Shown: one piece after another, positions 30,188 to 41,419 of the stretch
Numbering within the stretch: the first letter of the stretch is position 1
Layout: each line of letters starts with the position of its first letter
Source of the DNA: Adiantum capillus-veneris
Lineage: Eukaryota > Streptophyta > Polypodiopsida > Polypodiales > Pteridaceae
Length of the DNA: 64,000 bases
Assembly: GCA_014529385.2 (NCBI GenBank)
Contig: CM043958.1
Coordinates: 121,860,817 to 121,924,816, forward strand
Reading direction: 5' to 3'
Made by a program: the position numbers and the translations under genes
Notes under the pieces: generated by a model
What the model was told of the DNA's origin: nothing
The model's input: only the letters and a program-made list of their open reading frames with translations
The model's database searches: none

Positions 30188-30352
30188 GCTATCCTTCAGC
30201 ATGAAGACAAGGTGCTACGACATGGTAAGATTATCCGACGATATCTTATTAAGTTCAAAAATTATCCTTTTGAAGATGCTAGATGGATGCAAGGAATCCA
30301 GCTTAAGGATAGTATAAACCTTGTCAACGCTTACAATGCTACATTAGAGTAA
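30188..30352 (+). pseudogene. Chromodomain at integrase C-terminus
   Basis: I-L-Q-H-E ... R-R-Y-L-I-K-F-K-N-Y-P-F-E-D-A-R-W-M fits the chromodomain pattern of chromoviruses (Y-L-V-K-W-K-G-Y then D-x-T-W-E). Two of the aromatic-cage positions are altered (F for W, M for E next to the W). It normally guides integration to marked chromatin. It is followed by a stop at 30350-30352. Confidence 0.78.
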
Positions 30353-30691
30353 GCAAATGTACATGTTTCTTGTAAATGAGCAATGTTTTTGTCTCATAAG
30401 ACTAATTCTCTCTTTATTGTGCACAAATTTAAGGAGTATGCATACTAAGAATCATGTTTGTGATGACGACGTCTCTCAAACACCATGTAGAATTTGTCAC
30501 TCTACTTGGGAGGATGAAATGGACTAAAAAGTAGACATGCTTGCGGCATCTATGTCTCCCAAGCACCAAATGGATTAGTCATCCATCTTGGAATGATGTC
30601 GTAGGGTAAAAAGGATCCACTACCCGCGAAGACAAATTGACTAATGACTATGGCTTTATCTCTTTTACCTCATAGTCGAGGACGACTATGA

Positions 30692-30708
30692 TTTCAAAAG
30701 AGAGGTAA
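30692..30708 (+). other. Chromovirus polypurine tract
   Basis: TTTCAAAAGAGAGGTAA immediately before TGTCATTAAATC; preceded by the TCGAGGACGA motif common before plant Ty3 3' LTRs. Confidence 0.8.
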
Positions 30709-32293
30709 TGTCATTAAATCTAATATCTAACCAACCCAAATGATCTTCTCATATTAAATTGATCATTTAATGTGGGATAATAAACGGGAACAAGGGTTAG
30801 AATATAGACATGTGCTTACAGATCTATCTCAACATGGGGCCAATGGTAAAGGGGTACAAATGAGAGATGGTCTGTCAAAGAGCAAGGTTAACTAATGGAG
30901 CTTAAAAGACCTTAGGGTTAGCTTCATTAAAGACCCCCAATGGTTAGTGTTAAAAGTCCTTTGACCTTAGGCAAGCTAGGGCTGAGCTTGAGGTGGGAAC
31001 CCGACCTAACCTTGAGGTGCTTGTCGTGCTTGATGACTAAGGTGCTTGAGGTGCTTGTCGTGCTTGATGACTAAGGTGCATGCTTGATGACTAAGGTGCT
31101 TGTTATGCTTGATGACTAAGGTACTTGAGGTGTTTGTCAAACTTAATGAGGAAGGTGCTTGAGAAGCTTCCCATGCATGGGGGGTAAGGTGCTTGAGTCA
31201 AAAAGAGACCCTACAAACTTAATGAGGAAGGTGCTTGAGAAGCTTCCTATGCACGAAAGTACCAAAGTTAGGGGAATCTTTGACCTAACCTTCCACTCAC
31301 CCAAAGGGCACCCCTTTTCTCAAAGGGCACATGGGACACATGTCAAAGTCTCCCTAAGCTTCTAAGGGGTCCAATGAGCTTCTAGTTCCATCCAACAATT
31401 ATCTAGATATTTTCAAGCTCTCTCTCTCTAAAGGGTAAGGAGGACACTTGTCAAAAGACTACCCATGTACTTGAATGCATGTTGCATGTGATTGGCTAGG
31501 GGGAGAGGGGTCCAATTGGCTTGAAGCATGTGGAAAAGCTACAACTCGCCCCAAGCAAGGAAGGGGGTTTCTAGGGGGATATACACCACATACACACTCA
31601 TTTTGTGGATCATTCTCAATTGATGAAAGCTGAGGAACTCCACCTCCTTCTCCAAGCTTGTGAGAAGTGAGAGCCTACACCAACACTCTTGGTTATGGAA
31701 TGCAAATCCAAACAAGAGCCATGCTTCAATGCTTAAGCTTGTCATCTTCTCCATCTTCATTACTATGCTATTATGTATGCTAGCAAGAAGAGTGATGATA
31801 AGTGAGGAACTATTCTTTCTCCTATGAGATGTTTCTTCTTCCTCTTCCCTATCCTCATTCCTCGCTAGCTCTCTCCACCTTTGAAGGTGTTTGAGGCCTT
31901 GGGACTGAGGCTTGGGATAGTTAATGCTTTCTACAAAGTTTATGTTATGCTTGTGATCCATGAAGCTTTCCATCTTCATTGCATCACCTAGGTCACAAGG
32001 AACACAAAGATTGTATTGTATCAAGTCTCTCTTGATGGGAGAAACTATAATACAAATGCATATTGGAGGGGGGACCGGCTCCATATGAATCCGGTCCTCA
32101 ACTATTGTCATGTTCTCTAAACTCTCTCTCTTGCAAAAGTATTGTTCATGCCAAGTTAAAAACTAAGTACCATGCTTATGTTGCTACCATCAATTAAGTT
32201 CACCCGCTATGCTCACAAAGAAATATCACAAAAGTGCTTCACCTATTTTCCTAATTCCGCTACTTTCAAAGTTCATAGGCCATTTCCATTACA
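30709..32293 (+). repeat. Chromovirus 3' LTR
   Basis: 1585 bases, TGTCATTAAATC to CCATTACA, followed by the pol tail of copy B. Defined by comparison with the solo LTR at 45345-46942. The 5-base target copy should be aacct (32294-32298); its partner is not in the window. Confidence 0.85.
31010..31160 (+). repeat. Minisatellite inside chromovirus LTR
   Basis: Repeated GGTGCTTG ... TGATGACTAA units, about 25 bases with shorter variants, roughly five copies. Part of the promoter-proximal LTR and absent from the solo LTR. Confidence 0.8.
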
Positions 32294-32298
32294 AACCT

Positions 32299-32661
32299 CA
32301 ACCACACCGTTCTGCACCAAGCAAACCAAGGTATCAATGGCGAGTAAAAGATCAACAACAATCAAAAATGATACAAAAAGCTCAAGAAATCATCTTGCTA
32401 AAGCATCCTAACGGTACAATCAAGCAAAGAGCACACATGCTACAAGATTTGCTCTTTAGAAGACAGCATCGGAAAGCCTCAACATTAGAAACTCTTGAGT
32501 TAATTACTCAAGACCCAACTCTTGCACAGCATAATAGTTTGAATTGCATTGATCTTCAAAGCATGGTAGAGCCAACCAAGGCTATGCATAGACACAATTG
32601 TTCAACCCATGCACACAGTCGTCCCGGAGTGCGCCATCTAGGAGGCGTGGAAGAGTACTAA
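32299..32661 (+). CDS. Copy B pol tail
   Basis: Frame open through the chromovirus junction to TAA at 32659-32661. It contains P-R-Y-Q-W-R-V-K near 32330, like the W-motif tail of copy A, followed by a helical K/Q/L-rich stretch and an end rich in His (H-R-H-N-C-S-T-H-A-H-S). The DNA around its end (caacc-atgcac ... cggag ... ctaggagg) aligns with 10150-10220 in copy A, showing that both come from the same position in the element. Codons before 32299 belong to the LTR. No domain recognised. Confidence 0.55.
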   Translation, partial: QPHRSAPSKPRYQWRVKDQQQSKMIQKAQEIILLKHPNGTIKQRAHMLQDLLFRRQHRKASTLETLELITQDPTLAQHNSLNCIDLQSMVEPTKAMHRHNCSTHAHSRPGVRHLGGVEEY

Positions 32662-32680
32662 GTAATTAAGGGCTATGTTC

Positions 32681-32697
32681 GAAGAGGGAGGAAAAAG
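32681..32697 (+). other. Internal purine tract (PPT-like), copy B
   Basis: GAAGAGGGAGGAAAAAG shortly after the pol tail stop; homologous in position to 10215-10228. The following sequence does not match the copy-B LTR. Confidence 0.5.
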
Positions 32698-34764
32698 TTT
32701 GATGTTAATGTGTGATTGTTTGCAAAATTACCTAATAATGCCCATCATCAACAGTGGAATTTAATTGATGATATCTCCCCGATGAGTGTAAATAGTATAT
32801 ATACTATCAAAAAATAGCCCTTTTTGATTATTTTTTATCATTTTTCTCGATATTGAGACATAAAAATGGAGAAATCCAATAAAAACAATAAAGCTATGGA
32901 TTTTCTTAATTAGTGGATTTTCACTTTGCTTGTTTAGCACATTTTGTTATTTTCTTTGATTTTTTTAATAAACAAGTCAAAAATTAATAATAAATAGCAA
33001 AGGGGCTCATATGGAAAGATTGAAGACACGGTGGTGATCAGAAAGTCAAGGCGGACAAGCATAAAAAATTTCAATCAAATCGGAAGATGGAAACGGGAAG
33101 CCTAAATTAGGCGGCCAGACCTACTTTTGCAAAATTCTTGTAGAATGAGTGACAGGAATCCGATTGGGGAAATTTTTGAGTCTAACATAGATTTCACGGC
33201 CTAGTAGGACTAGCGGGGGAATCTGGGGAAAAATAGCCCCAAAAGTTCGAGTATAGATAGCCAAGGTAGACTAAAATCACCTCATTTTCACTTGTTGCCT
33301 TTGGAGAGAGAGCATTTTGACTTCTTCGCGCGTACTTTCCGGAGTCTACAGTTGTTTGTTTTCAGTGCCATTTCACACGAGACATGAGGGAATCCGGGCA
33401 GTGCACAATGACCTACGACCAAAAATCGACCATAGCGGCCTATCAGCTCAACCAAACCGGATGAGATTTGAACTGTAGCATGTCCCAACATAATAGAACA
33501 CTTCTATATCACCATTTGACCATTCGGCAAGGGTCGAGGGGGTCCCAAGTAGAAAAGCTAGGTTTTTGGCATATGCCAGAATTGCATTCTGACTCCACAA
33601 ACAGCTTACCTATGAGGTCTATACACAATGTATAAGATTGGTTTCCTGAAATCAATCAAGCAAAGCCCTCGAAAAGCAAAAAACAGTTTGAAGGCTACAA
33701 AGTGTCGAATTCGATATACGAGGTCAAATTGACTCCAAATGGGCCAAAATTGGATGAGTTGCTTCACGACTATGTTGCGGACAAGCCCATAGCCTCAAAA
33801 GTGACTAACCAACTCAACAGGCACTGTAGTCACAGAAATCGGTGATTTCAGAGTCGACAAAGCACAAAGTGATGCCGGCAAGACCAATATTTACCAAATT
33901 CAATTTAGGACTTGTTTTAGGTATATAGAAGGTGTTTAGGTCAAAACTTTTAAGTTTTGTAAGAAAAATATGATTGCTGTAAATAATCGTGATTATTTAC
34001 TTTTGCACTATTTTGGCTTGAAAGTTGCATTATCACCTCACCTATCAATTGTACACACCTATTACATGCCAAAATTCAAGTATGAGCCAAAATGATCACA
34101 TATAACTTGGAAAATTGCCAAAAAACACAAAGAAGTCCTTGCAAGCCAAATTCTGAGTTACGAGCCACATTTTTTGATCCAAATCACCTCATATCACATA
34201 CACAAGATCTATACAATGCCTAGAACCAAGTTGTACCAAAAAATGTTCATTTTGGTAGAAAAGTTAATAATCGCGATTATTTACTTTTTGGCCAAAATGG
34301 GAGAAACTTGCTATTTTTTCATCATACATCCAAAGTACATGATGTCCTAAGGCCACTAGCCAAGTTTGAACAAATTTGAATCTCAAAATCTCAAAATTTC
34401 TTTACATCTACTGTTTGAGAGACCTAAAGCCTAAATCTGGCACCATTTTCACCTAGTGCTCTCAAATGAGCCCATAATTCACTTAGAGTATATATTTGGT
34501 ATATACTTCAAGCCTCTAATGCCAAATTTGCAAAAAGTTGAAAAAATTACTCAGCTGTTATAATCGTGATTATTTACTTTTGTTGCAAATTTTTGTATTG
34601 ACTTTATGAATTTCATCTTTACATGTTTTTATGCATCTATGCATGTTCAAAAATTGATATGAAGCAAATAGGACCAAATTTGTCAGCATTTCAAACTGAA
34701 GGACATTTCAGATAAAATCTGCCAAATTTGCTAACTTTGACACTCTATTCACTCAACAGGAGCC
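32698..34764. other. Noncoding leader between pol and ORF2, copy B
   Basis: No coding potential. A TATA-like AGTATATATACT is at 32790. Landmarks shared with copy A in the same order include GGAGAAATCC (32870), GAAATTTTTGAG (33169), ATTTTCACTT (33285) and GGAGAGAGAGC (33303). The last 0.8 kb contains three palindromes. Likely 5' UTR or promoter of ORF2. Confidence 0.6.
33979..34577. repeat. Three palindromes at about 290-base spacing, copy B
   Basis: Core TAAATAATCGCGATTATTTA with variants at 33979-34000 (centre CGTG), 34263-34284 (centre CGCG, one arm mismatch) and 34557-34577 (centre CGTG, one base missing). Spacing is 284 and 294 bases. The arms share nothing with the copy-A palindrome except the self-complementary CG centre. 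A partial copy lies in the LTR at 54509-54526. Confidence 0.85.
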
Positions 34765-35034
34765 ATGCAAGCCGCAGAGAGGGCCAAGAAGAAGCTCTCA
34801 CAAAAGGAAAAGCTCCAAGAGCTACCGCCATACCAACTGGACCTCGATTCAGTCAAGAATGCCAAAGCAACCTACCTGTCAAAGGAACAGCTTGAAGAGC
34901 ATAAAACCAGAGTGTTCACAGGAAGATTCAAAAGCGAGGAAGGACATCAAGTAGAACTGCAACTTCTACCAAAAGAAGTATATGATGTCGTTGCAAAGCC
35001 CGAGACCAAAGAAGCCAGCCGAAGGTTGGGACTC
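34765..35034 (+). pseudogene. ORF2 of copy B, part 1
   Basis: ATG 34765 begins a basic N-terminus (M-Q-A-A-E-R-A-K-K-K), like the M-A-A-A-K-S-P-A-K-K-K of copy A, followed by segments such as V-F-T-G-R-F-K ... L-L-P-K-E that correspond to V-F-K-D-T ... M-L-P-R-E. The gag-only Ty3 element interrupts it after codon 90. Joined with 43446 onward the frame is kept, with one stop (TAA near 43461) before G-V-D-F-Q-K, which matches G-V-D-I-K-R in copy A next to its own stop. The family is unknown. Confidence 0.68.
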
Positions 35035-36081
35035 TGTGAGAACCCCAACCCACCAATACCAAGATCGGTATGGGATCCTTCACAGGTCTCTAGGCTTGAT
35101 AAAAGTCAGAGTCTCTAAACAAGAAAAATCCAAGGAGTATACCTTTACCATTAACAATGGCTAGGGTCTATAGCCTTAGAAGAAGACCTAGTCCTATCTC
35201 GCAACGGAAACAGGATCACTAAAAAAAAATTCTTTCCGGATCTATAACTTCCTCATTCAGTTTATGGTTTCCTTAGCCAACGCTTTTTTCCCCCTAACAT
35301 ATGTGAGGGCACAGCCGTTGGTGGACTCCTCTTCCAAGTGAAGAATTTTTCTAAACGTTATAGTGCGTAGGCATGGATAGTTACCTGACTAATCAGGTCC
35401 ACCCGTCCATGATTGACAACATTAGTCAATCCCCACTTACCACCCTGCACTCACACATGATTCTTTTGTTATTTAATTACTACCACGTTCTTATCACAAT
35501 TAAAATAATGATTCCTTTTATCCTTCATAACAGGATTTTATTTAAAACAACCCTTGAAAACAGTATTGAAAACATTCTTTTAGCAAACAGACATCTTTAA
35601 ACTTAAGACAGGGTACTGTCAATCAAAACACTGTCCATAATAACCATGACCAGTACTCTTCTTGTCTCAAGACCACCTAAGGGTGAAGAAACGGCACCCC
35701 TTCCTTATTCATAATCTGGAGTGGATAAACCCCCACCCAAGGTTCCGGGTGCCCATACACCAAACGAGTTGCCCATACAACCGGGCGGCTCCCCTAGGAT
35801 AAAAACGGTATCCTAACTTATGTAGAAACATCAAGACATGACACGAAGTAGAAACTCATCGTTCATGGGGGTAACCGACTTATCTGTGGCTGGAAAGCCA
35901 ATCATTATCATCAAAATATACCAAGGAGTCGGAGGTGTCTTGAGACAAGCTGTCTTAACATATCTTTCCTAATTCAACCAATTTTAACCCAAACAATTCT
36001 TTCCTACATTATAAACAATGCACGTTGAAAGTTACCCTCCGTTTTTTGTCAATTATTTCTTTTCTTATTCGTACTCACTCC

Positions 36082-36309
36082 TTACGTATGCAATGCTAAC
36101 TTAAAAATGAACTTTAAAAGATTTAATTGAACAAAATAGAAATCCACCTGGGGCTGCTCGTCCATGTGCTGCCGCGCTGGAGCCTGCAGACTTTCCTCCG
36201 TCGGCCTATGGCTAGGCCCAGTCTCATGGTCATTAGTGGCTTTATTTCTTTTGTTGCTAATATCCTCTTCCTCGGTAAGAGGATTTCCTCTGGTTCTCTT
36301 TGGAGCCAT
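36082..36309 (-). other. Short basic frame inside the long LTR
   Basis: 75 codons starting M-A-P-K-R-T-R-G-N, hydrophilic, ending with Q-P-Q-V-D-F near the edge of the block missing from the 5' LTR. The start resembles gag N-termini of plant Ty3 elements, and CCCCAG/GTGGAT on the minus strand at about 36150 resembles a splice donor. It may be a first exon, but this is speculative. Confidence 0.3.
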
Positions 36310-36829
36310 ATCGGTAGCCTTATAAAAAGACTTAATCGATTAGAGGTTTAATTGAATAATCTCTTTTCTTTCGTTTTACCCAAAAATAAGGATTTTTGGA
36401 GTAAGTAGGTATCCTTGATAGTTAATTGGATGAGATATTTCTCCTGTAACTTCCTTGTACTATTAGTAATTTCTCATAATTACCATTTAATTTGGGAAGC
36501 GATTTAATTAGGTTTCTCCTTAGTCTATATTCCATGAATATTTCATATTTAACCTCAGTAAATTATAATTCCTATCTGCTAATGGATTACTCACCCTAAA
36601 TGTAATTTGATATGTTCTATCCTTAGGAATTTTCATAAATTTTATTTATAACTTTTCCCTCCTATACTTATGGTTTAATTTAGGCAAATTTCTGATGATA
36701 GTGATTTGTTATACCACCCAATTATGCTGAGGTAATTTTCCCAGCCTTCAAAAGTGATTTTGAACCTCAAGTATTTATTTGATCATTAGATAAATTCATT
36801 TACTAATTTACTTTCTCTATTTTATACGC

Positions 36830-37890
36830 AAAATCGATTACTTTTAATGAGGATAAGTATTTAAATTATTTATCTGAGGTTGGGGTATTTATCAAGAATT
36901 CTTCAAGGTATGTTCTACCTCTGATAATTATATCAAAGGTTTTTGGATTAATTTACTATTTCCTCGTTTTTTCCCTAAAAATAATGTAATTTTATTGAGA
37001 TAATTAGGTAAACTAATTATCTGAGGGTAACATAATTATCATGGGTTACCTAAAGTGTCATTAACTTTTGGTAAATAAATCAAAGCAATCAGCATCAATT
37101 TACTAATTTTTCCCTTTTAATTTGTCCTAAAATAATGTAATTTTGCTAAGATAATTAGGTAAATTAATTTTCTGAGGTTAACATAATTATCATGGGTTCC
37201 CTAAGATGTGATTAACCTCTGATAAATAACTCAAAGTATTTTGAATCAATTTGTTAATTTCCCCCTTTTAATTTCTCCTAAAAGCAGTGTAATTTTGCTA
37301 AGATAATTAGATAAATTAATCATCTGAGCTTAACATATTTTTCATAGAATTCCTAATATGTGATTGATTTTTGATAAATATCTCAAAGCATTTTGAATCA
37401 ATTTGCTAATTTCCATCTTTTAATTTGTCCTAAAAATAGTGTAATTCTGCTAAGATAATTAGGTAAATTAATTATCTGAGATTAACATAATTATCACGGG
37501 TTCCCTAAGATGTGATAATCTTTGACAAATAACTCAAAGCATTTTGAATCAATTTGCTAATTTCTCCCTTTTATTTTGTCCCAAAAATAGTATAATAATT
37601 AGGTAAATTAATTATCAGAGGTTGACAAAATTATCACAGGTTTCCTAAGATGTGATTAACCTCTTAAAAATAACTCAAAGCATTTAGAATCAATTTGCTA
37701 ATTCTTCTTTTTTAATTTGTCCTAAAAACATAGAAATTTTGCTAAAATAATTTGGTAAATTCATTATCTGAGGTTAACATAATTATCATAAGTTTTTTTA
37801 CATGTAATTAACCTCTAATAAATAACTCAAAACATTTTGATTCAATTTGATTATTTTCCCCTTTTATTTTCTCAAAAAAATAGTGTAATT
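36830..37890. repeat. AT-rich tandem repeat, unit about 150 bases
   Basis: At least six diverged copies (starts near 36989, 37139, 37290, 37442, 37586, 37731, 37882), each with TAATTTTGCTAAGATAATTA, ATAATTATCA, GATGTGATTAACC and AATCAATTTGCTAATTT. It lies in the block absent from the 5' LTR. Confidence 0.85.
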
Positions 37891-38831
37891 CTGTCTAATT
37901 AATTATGAAAATTACTCAAAAAATTATAGGATAATTTTCCTAGCTTAATGACTTTCTAATACAGCTCTTATAATTACCTTAACTTAATCTAAACTTAATT
38001 AATATATTTCCCATTAATTTATGGTTAATTTGGATAATTTCAGTCCTAATATAATAGGATAATTAATTAGCTTAATATTTTCAAGCTTAATTACAACAAT
38101 CAGTAAAGAATATTTAATTAAGAGAGGATTTATGAGTATACATAGGCCTAATCTTTAATTTATTAAAAAAATAGATTAATCTAGCCTTGCTAATTAAGAA
38201 GGATTAGGCTAATTACTATTTAAGTTAATCAACTAGAGCTTAATCTCTAGTGATTTCTCCGTAGCGGTCTCTCTAGATGAGAGAGAGTGTGTCACGGCTC
38301 CGAGTCTCTCAAATTGTGAAGCAAGGGGTCCTATTTATAGGTTTTTGGCACTCACAAGCTCTCACAGGCTGTAAAAGGCAATTGCTTGCAGTTCAAGTAG
38401 TCCCCAGGCTGAAGATGGTACCCCTTGCTGCTATTTGAGTCCTTGGCAGGTTCCACACAGCCCCCCCCCCCCCCCCTCAGCTTCTAGAAACGATTTTTAC
38501 TAATTTCTCTTATTTTTAATGATGAAAATTGAAAATATCAGTAATTTCTAGAACCTTAGGATAAGAAAGTCTATTAATAATAATTACTGAAACCATCCAA
38601 TTCTACTTAACAAATTTAATTCCTAGTGTAACCTTTCAAAGCCCGTAACTTCTCCAGATTTTATCGGAATTCGGTTCTGAAAAATTCTAGCCCGGGGTTT
38701 GCTGTGCTTAAGATTTCAAAGATACCAATATTTGCCACGGTCGGACAATTCTACATTGCTTTTTCAATAATCATATCAGTTTGATTAAGCCTTATACAAT
38801 CTTTAAGGTTTCAAAAACTGGAAACCTTACA

Positions 38832-38847
38832 ATCACCCCAAATTAAG
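38832..38847 (-). other. Polypurine tract of gag-only element
   Basis: The minus strand reads CTTAATTTGGGGTGAT directly before the 3' LTR; weakly purine-rich but in the right place. Confidence 0.55.
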
Positions 38848-39734
38848 AATTTGAGATGCCCTCATCTCAACCGAAATTGGAAAAATCTTTGAGAAGAGAA
38901 ATTCATCCTCCCAAGTGGCATCTTCGACGGGAGAACCTTTCCACTTTACCAAATGTTAGTGATTACTATAAGAGTTCTTTCTAGTTTCTTGTTGGAGTTA
39001 CTTGCTAGTCAATTTTTCCTCAAGAAACTCTTAGTGTTGAGCCCATCTTAAAAACCTTTACAAACCATTCGTATCATCTCAAAAACCAGGTTAAATTAAT
39101 TCTATAAAAGATCCATATATCCATCTTGTCAACATGAACGCGCTTGGTCTAACTGACCATTCAGAGTAATCAGCATTCCCGACAAGTATCATGTATTTCA
39201 ACTTTGCCAATCTGAACGCGCTCGGCGTGTTCTTGCCAGTCTGAGCAGTCTGCGTTCGGCACAAGCTCCCACCATTGCACCAGAGGTACCCCCTCTGTGC
39301 TCTAACCCGGTTGACCAACAATATGTAAAAGGGTTTTAAGAAGTATCATACCAAGAGTTCTTTTTGGCTTCCTATTAGTCTCATACCTTAATACTTTCAT
39401 ATCTAGGTCATTTTCCCAGGGAGGTTATCGTGTGCACAAGAATGTGAGTTGGTTTCTTGATGACTACCTCATTTCTAAGATTCGAATTTTTCCTTCCTAA
39501 CGAGAACCCCTTTATCATTTGCTAGATCTACCCTTAATTTCTTGATTGAATACTAACTTAACTTTAGATTCATTAAGTAATTTTGGAGAAGAAAATCATG
39601 TATACCATTACAATATATAAGTAACTCAAGTGTTTTACATTATTGATTTATAGTGGTTTACAAAGCTCTAAGATTGCTAACTATGGCCAAGCGAGTGGCT
39701 CTTTTATCTTTCTTATTCATAAGGTTGGTTCTCC
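38848..39734. other. Noncoding internal region of gag-only element
   Basis: No RT, integrase or other domain recognised on either strand; AT-rich. A fragment near 39120-39310 contains two copies of GAACGCGCT(T/C)GG in a row. Confidence 0.45.
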
Positions 39735-40510
39735 TATGATTGCATAAGATCTGGCTCCTCTTGCTCTTCCTCTACCTCGTCCTCCATTTCTACCTCCTCT
39801 TACATTATCTCTTTGATTTTGAGGAATGGCTCTAGCAGTAGTTCGAGGGTTTTGCTCTTCAGGACAGTTATTTCTATAGTGCCACATTTAATTGCATCCA
39901 TAGCACCTAACGTTTGGGAAGGTCTGCTCCAGGTTTACTACTGCAGCTAGTCCACATTGTTGGTATCCTTGGTTGAAAGTTCCCCTGGCTCTTCCCCTAA
40001 AGTTATTAAATCCATTATAGTTCTTTATGGAGTTGGTTCCTTCGGCTGCAAGAGGCTTAGCCCTGAGAAGGGCATCCTGTATTGATGTAGGCCTCATGGC
40101 TTCGAGACATGTACTCAGGGGTTTGTTGAGGCCTTGATAGAAACGAGCAATTTGTTGCTCCATGGTCATCTGGGGAGCATAGCGTCGTAAAGACACAAAC
40201 TTGGTGTCGTACTCCTCTAATAAAATTCATAGCTGGCGTAGACCAAAGAACTCGTTCATCTTGATAGCCTGATGTGCAGGAGGGAGATAATGTTCTTTGA
40301 TTGCCTGCTTCATTTTCTCCCAAGATGGACTACTCGTGGGATTATCTCTGCAATGTTGCTTCCACCAAAGTTTGGCATCTCCACTGAAACGGAACATACC
40401 CAACATTGTTTGGTTTTCTAGAGCAGTTCCTGCAGCTTTGAAATAGTCATCCATAGCATCTAACCACGCTTCGGCATCTCGCTCTAAATTGGATCCCTCT
40501 CCTTTGAAAG
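39735..40510 (-). pseudogene. gag: Ty3-type gag of the gag-only element
   Basis: Minus-strand capsid protein with F-R-F-S-G-D-A-K-L-W-W-K (near 40400), W-E-x-M-K-x-A-I-K-x-H-Y-L-P-P near 40310, R-F-Y-Q-G-L-N-K near 40150, and a nucleocapsid with an R/G-rich stretch near 39980. A zinc knuckle C-Y-G-C ... H-Y-R-N-N-C at about 39905-39865 is broken by a TAA at 39888. A frameshift near 40200 separates the two halves. R/G-rich residues follow the knuckle to about 39740. This is the retrotransposon gag family of Ty3 elements. It packages the element RNA; here it is inactivated. Confidence 0.82.
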
Positions 40511-40794
40511 TAGGGAGTTGAACTTGCTTTAGTAGTAATTTTTTATCTTGACTAACAGTGTAAAGGCTATTTACGCGAGTATTTCCCTGAGATTGAATTA
40601 GTGGAATTTAGTACCAGATGAATCTTTCTTACTTATACTTTTAATTATCTCCTACTCAAGACTTTTGCACATAGGATGAAGAAAATTGCCAAACCATAAC
40701 AAAACTACTTATAGCATACCCATGAGAACCATAGTATGTACAAAAGTTAATACAATTCATGAAGATCCTACTATGTACAAAGATGACGATAGTC

Positions 40795-41268
40795 CTATTC
40801 TAAAATCTTGAGGACTTTGGGTGGATCGGATATAGGATCAAAATATACAACATCTTTTGGTCCACTAAAACTAGGGCCTACTCCTATGGGCCTAATTCTA
40901 CCTGGGTAGATTACTTTAGACACCATATCAAACACCCACTGATTTTGTGATACTTGGACATCATCTATTACAAGGGTTTCTTCTAAATTCTCCGTCCCAA
41001 CGAAAAAGTATACTTTAATCACTTGAAGATCTTCGGCCCATTTGAGTTTCTTCATATTTAGTTCTAAACCTTCTAATTCTCTCGCATCAATGAAGAAAAT
41101 TCCACCAGATCCTGACCACTTGATTCTCCAAGTGGAAGAAGAAAATCTATTAAATAGCCATTTCATCACGCTTTTTCGCATTGAATAACTTTGGGATAGG
41201 CAAGCCCTCATAAATCTAATGTTGAAATCCATGAATTTGAAGTAGGCCTGATGGAAATTTTCCTGCAA
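40795..41268 (-). CDS. Unknown 157-codon frame before gag
   Basis: Open frame between primer site and gag, ATG at 41268, stop at 40795. The composition is protein-like (balanced, several W, F and Y). The N-terminal half is basic and aromatic (R-W-L/F-N-R, S-S-S-T-W-R-I-K-W-S-G-S-G); the C-terminal half is acidic with V-I-D-D-V-Q-V and I-G-V-G-P-S-F-S-G-P. No family recognised, and no zinc finger or membrane segment. It stays open in an element whose gag is broken, which hints at relatively recent constraint or chance. It could be a captured host exon or an extra leader protein. Confidence 0.45.
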   Translation of the reverse strand: MQENFHQAYFKFMDFNIRFMRACLSQSYSMRKSVMKWLFNRFSSSTWRIKWSGSGGIFFIDARELEGLELNMKKLKWAEDLQVIKVYFFVGTENLEETLVIDDVQVSQNQWVFDMVSKVIYPGRIRPIGVGPSFSGPKDVVYFDPISDPPKVLKILE

Positions 41269-41405
41269 GGATGGGGATAATTCTCTCTCTTCCTTTCACT
41301 CCCTCTCTTCAATTAAATACGTCTTTAATTGAATTTGTCAAAGGTCACGTATTTCAACCTAACGCCTTAAACTTTTCCCTAGGTCTGAGACATTAATTAA
41401 CACAG

Positions 41406-41417
41406 GCTCTGATACCA
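41406..41417 (-). other. Primer binding site of gag-only element
   Basis: Plus strand GCTCTGATACCA, minus strand TGGTATCAGAGC, two bases inside the 5' LTR. Confidence 0.93.
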
Positions 41418-41419
41418 CT

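Larger units (their letters stand above)
27600..32293 (+). mobile_element. Ty3 chromovirus, internally deleted
   Basis: A partial 5' LTR (27600-27884) is joined directly to the middle of RT, then RNase H, integrase, chromodomain, polypurine tract and a full 3' LTR (30709-32293). The 5' LTR fragment matches the inner part of the 3' LTR from 31133. Its left end coincides with the end of the copy-A LTR, so copy A probably inserted into this LTR and the missing part lies left of the window. Gag and protease are deleted. Coding parts carry several stops and shifts: a dead copy. Confidence 0.9.
35035..38831 (-). repeat. 3' LTR of gag-only element, long form
   Basis: 3797 bases, plus-strand ends TGTGAGAACC and AACCTTACA. 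35035-36164 and 37954-38831 match the 5' LTR closely; 36165-37953 has no counterpart there. TATA on the minus strand at 38331-38340 (CTATTTATAG on plus). It contains an 18-base C run at 38461-38478. Confidence 0.88.

Noticed and set aside
35373-35600. Two near-identical 75-codon proteins (35373-35600 and 41756-41983)
   Set aside because: They are the same LTR segment of the gag-only element, on the strand opposite to its genes.
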